From an uncultured Bacteroidia bacterium (lineage in GTDB: Bacteria; Bacteroidota; Bacteroidia; Bacteroidales; UBA932), in assembly GCA_902780935.1 (NCBI GenBank), contig CACZHP010000024.1, positions 26,104 to 90,103 of the forward strand: a stretch of DNA of 64,000 nt. The letters run 5' to 3'. The position numbers were made by a program, and so were the translations under genes. Below, one piece after another: positions 1 through 8,760 of the stretch; position 1 is the first letter of the stretch, and each line of letters starts with the position of its first letter. The notes below the pieces were generated by a model. It ran no database searches and had not been told where the DNA came from. It worked only from the letters and a program-made list of their open reading frames with translations.

Positions 1-951
1 GGCGGGGGAGACGAGGTCGTTGGTCTTGACAATATCAACGACTATTATGACGTACGTCTGAAACTCGCTCGGCTTGAGGAGAATGGTTTTAATGGACCTT
101 ATCCGGAGTGGGGGATCACGACCAGCAAACGCTGGCCATCTTTCCGCTTCGTGAAAGGGGATATATGCGACAAGGAGTCACTTGACCGGCTGTTCGCGAC
201 TGAGGGGTTCGATGTGGTCGTCAACCTGGCCGCGCAAGCGGGAGTCAGATATTCGATCACAAATCCGTATTCCTATCTCCATAGCAATCTGGAAGGTTTT
301 CTGAATATCCTTGAGGCTTGCCGGCATAATCCGGTGAAGCATCTTGTGTTCGCGTCCTCAAGCTCTGTTTATGGTTTGAACGCAAAGGTGCCTTTCAGCG
401 AGGAGGACAAGGCCGACAGCCAGGTGAGTCTCTATGGCGCCACCAAGAAGGCCAACGAGCTTATGGCCCATTCATATTCAAAACTTTATGGGATTCCGGC
501 TTCGGGGCTGCGTTTCTTTACCGTTTATGGCCCCTGGGGGCGTCCGGACATGTCTCCTATGCTTTTCGCCACGGCGATCTCGCATGGGAAACCTATCAAG
601 GTTTTCAACGGCGGCGACATGATCCGTGACTTCACCTACGTTGACGACATTGTCGAAGGCACCATCCGCGTCATCGACACCCCTCCAACCACCACTGTCC
701 CCTTCGAGATCTTTAATATTGGCTGCTCGAATCCCATCAAGCTGATGGACTTTATCTCCGAGATCGAGACAGCTATGGGCAAAGAGGCTGTGAAAGAGTA
801 CCTTCCGATGCAGCCCGGCGATGTCTATCAGACCTATGCCGACTGCTCCAAACTCGAGACCCGCCTCGGGTATCACCCCGCTACCACCCTCCATGACGGC
901 ATAGCCGCCTTCGCCCAGTGGTTCAAGTCAGACAAGAATCCCTTGAGATAG
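1..951 (+). CDS. UDP-glucuronate 4-epimerase-like NAD-dependent epimerase, 5' truncated by window
   Basis: Extended short-chain dehydrogenase/reductase that would interconvert a nucleotide sugar such as UDP-glucuronate and UDP-galacturonate for surface polysaccharide. The frame is open from base 1, so the N-terminus with the Rossmann glycine motif lies outside the window; 316 residues remain. Visible are the LDNINDYYD segment typical of GAE/LpsL-type epimerases, the SSSVYG motif (residues ~119-124 of the visible part), the catalytic Tyr-x3-Lys in YGATK (~145-149) and a RDFTYVDDIV segment near residue 210. It is followed after 9 bp by a glycosyltransferase, which supports a polysaccharide role. 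Family is secure; exact substrate is inferred from the LDNINDYYD-type N-terminus. Confidence 0.9.
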   Translation, partial: GGGDEVVGLDNINDYYDVRLKLARLEENGFNGPYPEWGITTSKRWPSFRFVKGDICDKESLDRLFATEGFDVVVNLAAQAGVRYSITNPYSYLHSNLEGFLNILEACRHNPVKHLVFASSSSVYGLNAKVPFSEEDKADSQVSLYGATKKANELMAHSYSKLYGIPASGLRFFTVYGPWGRPDMSPMLFATAISHGKPIKVFNGGDMIRDFTYVDDIVEGTIRVIDTPPTTTVPFEIFNIGCSNPIKLMDFISEIETAMGKEAVKEYLPMQPGDVYQTYADCSKLETRLGYHPATTLHDGIAAFAQWFKSDKNPLR

Positions 952-960
952 TCTCTTCCT

Positions 961-1923
961 ATGCCGAAGATATCCATATTGATACCAGCTTATAATGCCG
1001 GAAAATGTATAGATCGGAGCCTTGATTCCGCTCTTGGACAGACGTTTTCTGACATCGAGATTGTGGTGGTGGATGATGGCTCTCAAGATAATACCCTGGA
1101 AGTTTTGGATCGGTATGCCTCCTCAGACAACCGGGTGAAAGTTGTCAGGCATCCCCGCAACCTTGGGGTTTTCATGGCGAGGAAAACGCTGATTAACAAT
1201 TCTTCAAGTGATCACCTGATGTTTCTTGACTCGGATGATGCCTTGAAACCGGATGCTTGCGAGAATCTTTATTCGGAAGCCTTGAGATCTGGTGCCGATC
1301 TGGTCATCGGAGGATATGAACTCTGTTGGAATGATGGCCGGAAAGTAGTTAAGAATAATGAGCTGAACTATGGTAACGGTCCTTACGGAGTCGCCATGGC
1401 GATGTTAAAAGGCGAGTTGAAACGCTATCTGCACTCCAAGCTTTTTGAGAAGAGGCTCTTTGTTGAGAATCCTCCGGAGTATCTCGAACATTTTAACCTA
1501 TGCGAGGACGAGATTATGTCATTCAGCGCCTCGAAGAATGTCCATAATGCGGTTCGCGTCAGCGGTGTGGTTTATGAATACTGGCAAGTTGATGGCTCAC
1601 TTACCCATAGTGGTGGTCCGAAGTTGCGTAGAGACCAACTTTATGCCCGGTCTGTCGTCAGAAGTATTTGTTATGGAATCGATAAGGATTTGGGTAAGGA
1701 ATCAGAGACTTTTCTTCTTAAAGGGCTTCATTGTTCGATAAAGAGCAGCGGAGGTAAAAACAGGAAAGAGTTGGTTAGCGCTGTATCTGATTTTGGGCTC
1801 TCATCCATTATCTCCTTCCCTTCATTGGTGCGTCGCTTTGGCTTTAAGAAAGGATTGAACTATTATCTCGTGACACATTTCAAGTTCGGATCCCGGCTTG
1901 TGAATCTTTACGATAATGCCTGA
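961..1923 (+). CDS. Glycosyltransferase family 2
   Basis: Inverting GT-A glycosyltransferase, expected to add a sugar to a lipid-linked polysaccharide intermediate at the cytoplasmic face. The GT2 signature is clear: ISILIPAYNAG at the N-terminus, VVVDDGS at residues ~35-41 for nucleotide binding, and LDSDDA at ~89-94 as the metal-binding DxD. Length (320 aa) is normal. It lies 9 bp after the epimerase, so the two are probably co-transcribed. The C-terminal third is not diagnostic, so acceptor and donor sugars cannot be named. Confidence 0.9.
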   Translation: MPKISILIPAYNAGKCIDRSLDSALGQTFSDIEIVVVDDGSQDNTLEVLDRYASSDNRVKVVRHPRNLGVFMARKTLINNSSSDHLMFLDSDDALKPDACENLYSEALRSGADLVIGGYELCWNDGRKVVKNNELNYGNGPYGVAMAMLKGELKRYLHSKLFEKRLFVENPPEYLEHFNLCEDEIMSFSASKNVHNAVRVSGVVYEYWQVDGSLTHSGGPKLRRDQLYARSVVRSICYGIDKDLGKESETFLLKGLHCSIKSSGGKNRKELVSAVSDFGLSSIISFPSLVRRFGFKKGLNYYLVTHFKFGSRLVNLYDNA

Positions 1924-1940
1924 GATAATGATCCATGCTG

Positions 1941-3494
1941 CTATCTCTTGAGGATAATGGCGCTCATCCTCTTGACGAAGTTGCGCATCCCGCGGCTGAA
2001 AGCCATGAAAGGCGGGATGAGCATCAGGGATATCAGTAGCGCGGTCTCGCCGGCGTAAATCGTCCAATCAAGGATTGAGGAACCCGCGGAGCCGCTTTTG
2101 GGTAGCAATGGACATATCTTGGTGGATATGAATGCCACGGCGAGGATGACCGCCAGCCTTCCGGCCAACCTGGAGAAGTACTGCATCGGGTTCTCTTTTA
2201 GACCGACCTTGAACAGGAAGATGGGTTTCCATATCTCTACTAAAAGCACGAGGCTTGTGGTAACCCCGAGAATGATTCCTTCAAGTCCCCAGAAATGACC
2301 GAACAAAATTGAAAGCCCGATGTTGATAGTCGCTTCTACGATAGGAGACCAGATGTCCTGGAACATCCCATGAGCGTTGATGAACGAGTCCACGGTCTCC
2401 CTTGTCATCAATATGCCTTGCATGATCAGGTATATGATCAGGAAGTTCTTTCCAAGCAGGTAATCAGGAGAAAGCCATACGGAGATGAAAGGATCAGTCA
2501 GGTGGTAGCAGCAGAGGATCGTGATCGAGGCTATCAGCAGCCTTGAGTCAAAAAGTTCCCAGAACACTCGTTTGATGCTGCTTTTGTTGCCTTCGGCTAC
2601 GAGATCCCCGACTCCGGCAGATGTGCTGCTGAAAAAGTTGCCTATGAGCCGGGATATCTTTCCGAGCACGATCTGATAGTTGGCGTAAAACGCGACAGCG
2701 GTCAGTGAGGTATAGGCATAGAGGATCGGCGCGCTGGTATTGGATAGCGCTACTCCGCCTAACTTGTGGAATATGACCTGTTTGGTCTTCTTGATTATCT
2801 CCTTGTTGCGGGCCAGGTATTCTTTTCCGTTCTTCAAATTGATGTCAAGCCAAGGATAATCTTTCCTGATCACTCTGTCGAGGAGGTAACAGCAAACGAC
2901 TCTCACGGCAAACTCGAGCCCCAGCCACCAGAAAAAAGGATTCTTGAACTTTGATACGGCGATGATCTGGACTATGATTTTCAGGACCTCGATTCCTTGG
3001 TTTATCCTTACTATCTTGTATTGCTTTTGGTGGGCGGACAGAACGATAGTGCGGTAATTGTAGAAGAATCCCAGCATGTTCCCGATAAGGAGGGTGCCGA
3101 AAACGAGGTAGGCGTAGCTTAAGGGAAGGGGGGATTTCGCGAAAATCAACGGGAAAAAGCCCATCAGCACGCAGGAGGCTGCCATGATTATATAGGCGAC
3201 GATCCTGTAAAGCCATCCTTGGACGGTGACTATTTCCCTGACCTTGTCGTGATCCTTCTCGTGAAGAGGTTTATACAGCAGGAAAGCGATAGCGCCTCCG
3301 ATGCCAAGCTCGGTAATGTTCAGCAGGGACAGAAGATCCTTGGCAGTGGTGTTCAGTCCCAGAATCTCACTTCCAAGGTAGTCGAAAAATATTCTCCTTG
3401 AGAAGAAACTCAAGCCCAGGATAGCTAAATAATACACGGTGGAGACCACCGCGTTCTTAATGCTTTTCTTAGCTCTCTCGTTGCCTTGGGCCAT
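1941..3494 (-). CDS. Polysaccharide flippase, Wzx/MATE-like
   Basis: Integral membrane protein of 517 aa with about a dozen hydrophobic segments, of the polysaccharide transport superfamily that moves undecaprenyl-linked repeat units across the inner membrane. The N-terminus (RRIFFDYLGSEILGLNTT) with a following LLSLLNITELGIGGAI stretch is characteristic of Bacteroidales Wzx-type proteins. It is encoded opposite to the surrounding glycosyltransferases, converging on the GT2 at 961-1923 with a 17-bp gap and divergent from the GT4 gene at 3549. Its start at 3494 is the first ATG and gives a normal basic N-terminal leader. Family assignment is firm; substrate is unknown. Confidence 0.88.
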   Translation of the reverse strand: MAQGNERAKKSIKNAVVSTVYYLAILGLSFFSRRIFFDYLGSEILGLNTTAKDLLSLLNITELGIGGAIAFLLYKPLHEKDHDKVREIVTVQGWLYRIVAYIIMAASCVLMGFFPLIFAKSPLPLSYAYLVFGTLLIGNMLGFFYNYRTIVLSAHQKQYKIVRINQGIEVLKIIVQIIAVSKFKNPFFWWLGLEFAVRVVCCYLLDRVIRKDYPWLDINLKNGKEYLARNKEIIKKTKQVIFHKLGGVALSNTSAPILYAYTSLTAVAFYANYQIVLGKISRLIGNFFSSTSAGVGDLVAEGNKSSIKRVFWELFDSRLLIASITILCCYHLTDPFISVWLSPDYLLGKNFLIIYLIMQGILMTRETVDSFINAHGMFQDIWSPIVEATINIGLSILFGHFWGLEGIILGVTTSLVLLVEIWKPIFLFKVGLKENPMQYFSRLAGRLAVILAVAFISTKICPLLPKSGSAGSSILDWTIYAGETALLISLMLIPPFMAFSRGMRNFVKRMSAIILKR

Positions 3495-3548
3495 TTAGTC
3501 TTGATTAGTTCCGCAATTTTAAGATTTTTTAATAACTTTACAAAAACA

Positions 3549-4721
3549 ATGGCGGTGTGTTTTAAACAAAAACGAATGAGACTAAGTGGTACGACAATCG
3601 GATTCCTGGCTGAGAATCCATTAGAGGACAAGCGGGCATTCAGCGGCACGATGTATTCAATGGTCAAGGCATTGGAAAGCACTGGAGCGAGGGTTGTCCG
3701 CATTCCTGTCGACTCATCATCTTCCCTCCGAAAGCTTTATATGAGGGCTGTCAAATATATTGGAAAGTTGTTTCCACCTTTAAAAGGACGATTTGGCAAG
3801 CTTCTCGTGTGGAAATCCAGGATCGCGGCACGAAAGTTGGACTTGAACCTTATTGATAATTGCGATGTTATCTTCGCTCCCATACAGTCCGGAGCGTTGT
3901 TTTTCCTTAGAACCAATAAACCTATAGTCTATCTTTCTGACGCGACCTTCCATGCGATGATCGATTACTATTGGTTCGATTACCCCAAACGAGACATAGA
4001 GGAGTTGGAGATGATCCAGAAAACGGCGTTAGATAAAGCCGCGGCGTTGATCTACCCTTGCCGTTGGGCTGCTGACAGTGCGGTAAGCGATTATGGGCAG
4101 CCTAGAGAGAAGATCACGCTGGCTTATTTCGGTCCCAATTTGGATGTCAAAAAGATATCTTCCCATGTGTTCAGTTTCGACGGCCACCTTGATCTGCTGT
4201 TTGTCGGGGTTGACTGGAAAAGGAAAGGAGGCGACATCGCCGTGGGCGCATGCAAGTGGCTGAATGAAAACGGTATTGATGCGACACTTCATGTAGTCGG
4301 AATTAAGTCATTGGATCCCAATATATCCTCTTTGCCTTATGTCGAGAATCACGGCTTTCTCAACAAGAACAATCCAGAGGAGTATTCAAAGATCATGTCT
4401 TTGTACAATCAGGCGGATTGTTTCCTTCTTCCGACTTTGGCCGAGTGTACGGGAATCTCATTCTGCGAAGCCAGTGCCTATGGACTTCCTTGCTTTACCC
4501 ACGATACAGGCGGGGTGAGCGATTATGTGATAGAGGGGCAAAGTGGACGTCTGCTGCCTTTAGGTTCCACGGGCGAAGATTTCGGCAGGGTGATAAAAAA
4601 CAGCATTGAAAGCGGTGAGATGGAGCTGTTTTCGAAGGGAGCCCGTCAGGTTGTCGATGAACGTCTGTCGTGGGAACTGTGGGCTGAGACAGTCGCCGGT
4701 GTTATAGAGAAACTGATCTAG
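3549..4721 (+). CDS. Glycosyltransferase family 4-like (GT-B fold)
   Basis: Retaining GT-B glycosyltransferase. The C-terminal donor-binding half is recognisable: LLFVGVDWKRKGGD, then PTLAECTGISFCEASAYGLP with the conserved E-x7-E type motif, and DTGGVSDYV. The frame is open from 3486, but that start would overlap the divergent flippase gene and add a leader without conservation; 3549 (MAVCFKQK) or 3576 (MRLSGTTIGFLAEN) are better starts, and 3576 puts the usual first beta strand at the N-terminus. Part of the polysaccharide gene set; specificity unknown. Confidence 0.85.
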   Translation: MAVCFKQKRMRLSGTTIGFLAENPLEDKRAFSGTMYSMVKALESTGARVVRIPVDSSSSLRKLYMRAVKYIGKLFPPLKGRFGKLLVWKSRIAARKLDLNLIDNCDVIFAPIQSGALFFLRTNKPIVYLSDATFHAMIDYYWFDYPKRDIEELEMIQKTALDKAAALIYPCRWAADSAVSDYGQPREKITLAYFGPNLDVKKISSHVFSFDGHLDLLFVGVDWKRKGGDIAVGACKWLNENGIDATLHVVGIKSLDPNISSLPYVENHGFLNKNNPEEYSKIMSLYNQADCFLLPTLAECTGISFCEASAYGLPCFTHDTGGVSDYVIEGQSGRLLPLGSTGEDFGRVIKNSIESGEMELFSKGARQVVDERLSWELWAETVAGVIEKLI

Positions 4722-4808
4722 CGGGAAAAAGTCATGAGGGGCAAAAGTGTTCATATTGGGTATTAAGTGTTTCTTGAGTATTTTACTATTTTTAACGAAT
4801 AATGTAAA

Positions 4809-5852
4809 TTGACCTTGAAGACTGAGCAGGCAAAACCGAAAATCTATGTCGCACCTTCCGCGAACCGGAAAAACGGCATTCCTAACAGATACTTCAGGAT
4901 ATTGAAGGAAGAGCTTATCCCTTTTTTCGATGTTCTGGAAGCCGATAACGCTCCATGCCTGATGCAGGGACTTGCCTTGATCCGGAATTCTCTCCGTGCC
5001 GATGTCTGTCTTCTTAGTTTCGTCGAAACTATCCCTTTCCATAAACTGGGTTTCATCCAGTACCTGATGGCCATTCTTAGTCTGGCAATAATGAAACTCA
5101 GGAAATGCGTGGTAATGTTCGTATTCCATAACCCGAGACCACATCAGGGGGAAAACTGGATGACCAGAAGCTTGATACGCAAGCAGCTTGCTATATCGGA
5201 GGCGGTCATCTCGCACTCGAAGGAATGTGCTTCACTTGCCAGGGAGATGCTAAGCGCTTCAGGTAAGGATGCTTCTTCCGTACATTATGTGTGTCATCCC
5301 CTTTATTACACTAGTGAGGTTGCTGAAGTGGAGAAGAATGATGAAATACTGATTTGGGGAAATATCCTTCCTTATAAAGGGGTCTTGGAGTTCGTTTCAT
5401 CGGATGCGGTCCGCGATGCCGGCCTCAAGGTCAGGATAGTCGGTCAATGCAAGGATGCTGATTTGGATTTACATATACTTCAAGCTCTTTCCATTCCATC
5501 CGCGACCAGTTTCATCTATGAGAACAGGTTGCCCGATTTTCCTGAGCTTTCACGGTTGATACCGGCCAGTCGGTGGGTGCTTTTTCCGTACCTTCCCGGA
5601 AGCATTTCCAGTTCCGGAGTCTTGATGGATACGATTTCCATGGGAGGTAATCCGATAGGGCCTGCCGTAGGGGCATTCCTTGACTTGGAAGAAGAAGGAA
5701 TGTGTGCGGTTTACCATTCTGAACAAGAAATGGTCGGATTATTGAAATCCAATGGAAATACCATGAGTGACAGAAGGAAGGCTTTCATGGAACGTAACTC
5801 CTGGCATTCATTTGCGGATTTTATTTCAAATCTCTATCATCATGCAAGATAA
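4809..5852 (+). CDS. Glycosyltransferase, GT-B type (GT4-like)
   Basis: A 347-aa protein with the layout of GT-B glycosyltransferases: an N-terminal acceptor domain, then a donor domain starting near DEILIWGNILPYKGVLEF and ending with SISSSGVLMDTISMGGNP, which corresponds to the acidic/small-residue nucleotide-sugar loop of GT4 enzymes. No in-frame ATG occurs before residue ~50, so a TTG start at 4809 is the best choice; upstream ATG at 4802 is immediately followed by a stop. The last 11 bp overlap the next glycosyltransferase start, indicating translational coupling. Divergent from well-known families, so sugar specificity is not called. Confidence 0.75.
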   Translation: MTLKTEQAKPKIYVAPSANRKNGIPNRYFRILKEELIPFFDVLEADNAPCLMQGLALIRNSLRADVCLLSFVETIPFHKLGFIQYLMAILSLAIMKLRKCVVMFVFHNPRPHQGENWMTRSLIRKQLAISEAVISHSKECASLAREMLSASGKDASSVHYVCHPLYYTSEVAEVEKNDEILIWGNILPYKGVLEFVSSDAVRDAGLKVRIVGQCKDADLDLHILQALSIPSATSFIYENRLPDFPELSRLIPASRWVLFPYLPGSISSSGVLMDTISMGGNPIGPAVGAFLDLEEEGMCAVYHSEQEMVGLLKSNGNTMSDRRKAFMERNSWHSFADFISNLYHHAR

Positions 5853-6816
5853 CTATGGCAGGACAGCCGTATCCATAATCTGCCCGGTATTCAATGCCAA
5901 GGATACCATTGATCGTTGTGTCGATAGCATCCTGGCACAGTCGTTCTCGAACTGGGAACTGATCCTGGTGGATGATGGCAGTACAGACGGCAGCGGGTCA
6001 CTTTGCGATGGTTTCTCAGCCAAGGATTCCAGAATCAAGGTATTGCATTACAACAATGAAGGAGTATCTTCAGCCCGCCAACACGGGATGGATACAGCTT
6101 CAGGAGAATATTTCACTCATATCGATCCGGATGACTGGATAAGTACGGACTGGGTAGGGGGCATGTATGATACAGCTTTGACCAAGGACGCCGATATCGT
6201 TATCTGTGATTTCATGATGGTTTTCCGTAACGGCAGCCGCCTCTCTCGTCAATGCCATCCGTGTTATTCCCAGAGACATATCGCAATGGCAGTGTCAGGA
6301 GCAAAGATGTCCCACTCAATATGCAATAAACTTGTCAGGCGGTCTGTTTTTGATAAATATGGATTATCGTTCCCGGAAGGCTTGCAGGCTTCGGAGGATG
6401 CGTTGGTCTGCCATTCACTGTTTATCAAAGGTGTGAAATGCGCGTTTTGTGAGGGGGTTTATTATTATTATGACCGTTTCAGCAATGACAATTCCCTGAC
6501 CAGGGTCAGGCTGGAAAGGATACTTGAAGCCGTCCAGGAAAGCGTTACCATGCTGGAAAAGGTTGAAGGTGATAGGGTCATACGTGATAGGGCGATCAGA
6601 ACCTTGAAGTCCGTGGCGAAGATGAAGGCTTTCTATTTCCTCCCCTACGAAGATTTCAGGGATGTTTACAGGGAATACAATACCGGATACGTCTTGAGAA
6701 ATTTATATAAGTTCACAAAAGTAGAGGGCTATGTGGCGTTGGCATTGGTCATCAGGGATAACAATAAAGCCTATTCGTTGTTCATGAAGCTAAAAAGACT
6801 GATAGGGAGGGCTTGA
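5842..6816 (+). CDS. Glycosyltransferase family 2
   Basis: GT-A fold enzyme with VSIICPVFNAKDTIDRC at residues ~10-26, LVDDGSTDG at ~42-50 and the metal-binding IDPDDW at ~94-99. The start at 5842 (MQDNYGRTAV) is chosen over the upstream start at 5767 because it places the first GT2 beta strand at the correct distance and leaves only an 11-bp overlap with the preceding gene. Length of 324 aa is usual. Probably adds one residue of the repeat unit; the C-terminal region carries no diagnostic feature. Confidence 0.9.
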   Translation: MQDNYGRTAVSIICPVFNAKDTIDRCVDSILAQSFSNWELILVDDGSTDGSGSLCDGFSAKDSRIKVLHYNNEGVSSARQHGMDTASGEYFTHIDPDDWISTDWVGGMYDTALTKDADIVICDFMMVFRNGSRLSRQCHPCYSQRHIAMAVSGAKMSHSICNKLVRRSVFDKYGLSFPEGLQASEDALVCHSLFIKGVKCAFCEGVYYYYDRFSNDNSLTRVRLERILEAVQESVTMLEKVEGDRVIRDRAIRTLKSVAKMKAFYFLPYEDFRDVYREYNTGYVLRNLYKFTKVEGYVALALVIRDNNKAYSLFMKLKRLIGRA

Positions 6817-6853
6817 TGATAAGTGTGAACAACAATAAAAATGATATTCTAGG

Positions 6854-7954
6854 ATGAAAATATTGATAATCTCTGGCTATGCTTTTCCAACACAGAATCC
6901 TAGGGCGTTCAGGACCAGTGAACTGGCTGAGCAACTGGTACGTCAAGGACACAGCGTGACTGTGTATTCCCCGATGGGAAAGTATGATTATTCCGAATAT
7001 CAAAAGGAGACTGGAGTATCCATGAAGGATATTCCTTCCGTGATGACATTGCCAAGGCCGAATATGGGTAAGGAAAGGAACATCCTTACCAAAGTCTTAT
7101 GGCGCCTTCTGCGTAAACTCGTGGATATCCCTGAAGTCGAATATGCTTTTAGGGTGCCGTCCATAATAAAGAAGGAACCGGATACGGACCTTCTGATTAC
7201 GATTGCTACACCTCATATGATCCATGTTGGAGCCGCAAGGGAAAAGACCCGTAGACCAGGTTCATTCCCAAAGGTCTGGATTGCGGACAGCGGAGATCCG
7301 TATTATCTCAATCCGATGCATCATTATCCCTCGTACATGAAACGATACGAAAAGAAATGGTGCGGGCAGAGCGACTTCATTACTGTACCCACGGAAGAAA
7401 GCCGGAAAGGCTATTTCGAGGAGTTTTGGAATAAGATTGAAGTAATACCGCAGGGATTTGATTTTTCCAAGACTCCGATTGCCACGTATGTCCCCGGGAA
7501 GGTCCCGACTTTTGCCTTTGCCGGTCGTCTGTATCCGGGGCAGAGAGACCTTTCCTCGTTCATGGATTACCTGCTTGGTATTGACATTGATTTTAAGTTC
7601 AAGATTATTACTTTCAGTCATGTAGACCCCAAGTATTCAGAATTGTCCCGAGGAAGGATTGAGGTTATCCATGGAATGTCCCGGAAGGATGTCATATGGG
7701 AAATAAGCAAGTGTGATTTCTTGATCAATGTTTTGAATCCGGATACAGTACAGACCCCCAGCAAGCTGATTGATTACGCTTTATCAGGTCGTCCGGTCAT
7801 GAATGTTTCCAATGATTTCCGCGAGCAGGACGCTTTTCTGAGATTTATGTCTGGCGATTATTCCGGAGCTGTTGTGTTCGACAGGCTGGAGAAGTACAGT
7901 ATTGTCAATGTCGCTGCTGGATTCATGGAATTGTATAGCCGTGTGGCAGAATAA
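6854..7954 (+). CDS. Glycosyltransferase family 4-like
   Basis: 366-aa GT-B glycosyltransferase. MKILIISGYAFPTQNPRA with LAEQLVRQGHSVTVYSP is the usual N-terminal Rossmann half with the gap for the acceptor; the C-terminal half has VPTFAFAGRLYPGQRD and the NPDTVQTPSKLIDYALSGRP segment, where P-S-K-L-I-D-Y-A is the nucleotide-binding loop common in Bacteroidota GT4 proteins. It is the last gene of the visible polysaccharide run, 37 bp after the GT2. Donor and acceptor unknown. Confidence 0.85.
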   Translation: MKILIISGYAFPTQNPRAFRTSELAEQLVRQGHSVTVYSPMGKYDYSEYQKETGVSMKDIPSVMTLPRPNMGKERNILTKVLWRLLRKLVDIPEVEYAFRVPSIIKKEPDTDLLITIATPHMIHVGAAREKTRRPGSFPKVWIADSGDPYYLNPMHHYPSYMKRYEKKWCGQSDFITVPTEESRKGYFEEFWNKIEVIPQGFDFSKTPIATYVPGKVPTFAFAGRLYPGQRDLSSFMDYLLGIDIDFKFKIITFSHVDPKYSELSRGRIEVIHGMSRKDVIWEISKCDFLINVLNPDTVQTPSKLIDYALSGRPVMNVSNDFREQDAFLRFMSGDYSGAVVFDRLEKYSIVNVAAGFMELYSRVAE

Positions 7955-8025
7955 TGCTATTTCTTTGGCTTGATTTTAGTAATACCGCATTGGACAAATA
8001 TGAAACATTCAAATCATATCCTTTC

Positions 8026-8661
8026 ATGAAAAGAATTCTCACAACTGTCCTTGCGGCGTCGATGATGCTTGCCGGGACCACCGTGTTCGCCCAGAACATC
8101 AATGTCGAGGCCGGTTTCGGCATGAGCAACACGAATTTCAACGCATTGGGTTATAAGGCGAACGCTGACCTGTTCGGAGGCACCCTCGGAGTGTCGTACG
8201 CGATCCCCGTCCTTGAGCAGACCCTTGATTTCTCCCCCGGTGTCCGCTTCGGTTACTTTACCAAGAGCAATGTCGATATCTACGGTTACGACGACATCTC
8301 TTTCACAGAGACCTACCTCGAGGTTCCGCTTGACTTCAATCTGAAGTTCGCCATGAGCGACGACATGAGATTTGTCGTCTTCGCGGGGCCTACCCTCGAC
8401 CTTGGGCTGACCTCCCGGATCAAGGAGAAGTCCACCAGCCTTGAATATGACATCTACAGCGGGGAACTTAAGGACTACACCAAGTATGGCCGTTTCGACG
8501 TGCTTATCGGAGGTGGTGTCGCCTTCGACGTGATGGACGCTGTCAGGTTCTCCGTCAGGTATGACTATGGTCTTCTGAACCGCAACGGCGGCAACCTCAC
8601 AAGTGGAGTGCTTAAGATCCACCGCAGCCAGCTTAAGCTCGGCGTCGGGTTCCTGTTCTAG
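8026..8661 (+). CDS. Outer-membrane beta-barrel protein (porin/OmpA-like barrel family)
   Basis: 211-aa secreted protein with a signal peptide (MKRILTTVLAASMMLAGTTVFAQ, cut after AQ) and alternating beta strands ending in LKLGVGFLF, the terminal aromatic expected for insertion by the Bam complex. It fits the small Bacteroidota outer_membrane_beta-barrel (PF13568-like) proteins. The start at 8026 is chosen because it begins the signal peptide; an extension to 7954 adds non-signal sequence. It is not obviously linked to the upstream glycosyltransferases. No specific function can be read. Confidence 0.82.
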   Translation: MKRILTTVLAASMMLAGTTVFAQNINVEAGFGMSNTNFNALGYKANADLFGGTLGVSYAIPVLEQTLDFSPGVRFGYFTKSNVDIYGYDDISFTETYLEVPLDFNLKFAMSDDMRFVVFAGPTLDLGLTSRIKEKSTSLEYDIYSGELKDYTKYGRFDVLIGGGVAFDVMDAVRFSVRYDYGLLNRNGGNLTSGVLKIHRSQLKLGVGFLF

Positions 8662-8670
8662 ATGACAAAA

Positions 8671-8699
8671 TGTCATTCTGAATGCCAGTGAAGAATCTG
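8671..8699. repeat. Variant copy of dispersed intergenic repeat
   Basis: TGTCATTCTGAATGCCAGTG followed by AAGAATCTGG is a diverged copy of the repeat found complete at 24739 and 35347. It sits directly after the barrel gene stop. Confidence 0.6.
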
Positions 8700-8701
8700 G
8701 T

Positions 8702-8733
8702 ATTGTTATTGTCTCTGATTATCGCTATATTTG
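8702..8733 (+). promoter_or_regulatory. secA promoter (Bacteroidota type)
   Basis: The -7 element TATATTTG (8726-8733) matches TAnnTTTG exactly; ATTG at 8702-8705 lies 20 bp upstream as a weak -33 element. Transcription would start near 8740, about 20 bases before the secA ATG. The -7 box lies in the loop of the hairpin at 8708-8752. Confidence 0.7.
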
Positions 8734-8758
8734 TAGGTTAATCAGAGACAATTTTTTT
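8708..8758 (+). terminator. Intrinsic terminator of barrel gene, wrapped around secA promoter
   Basis: Perfect 14-bp inverted repeat (8708-8721 ATTGTCTCTGATTA against 8739-8752) with a 17-base loop, followed by a run of seven T. It would end transcripts from the upstream gene while the loop holds the secA -7 box. The palindrome could also serve as an operator. Confidence 0.7.
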
Positions 8759-8760
8759 AT

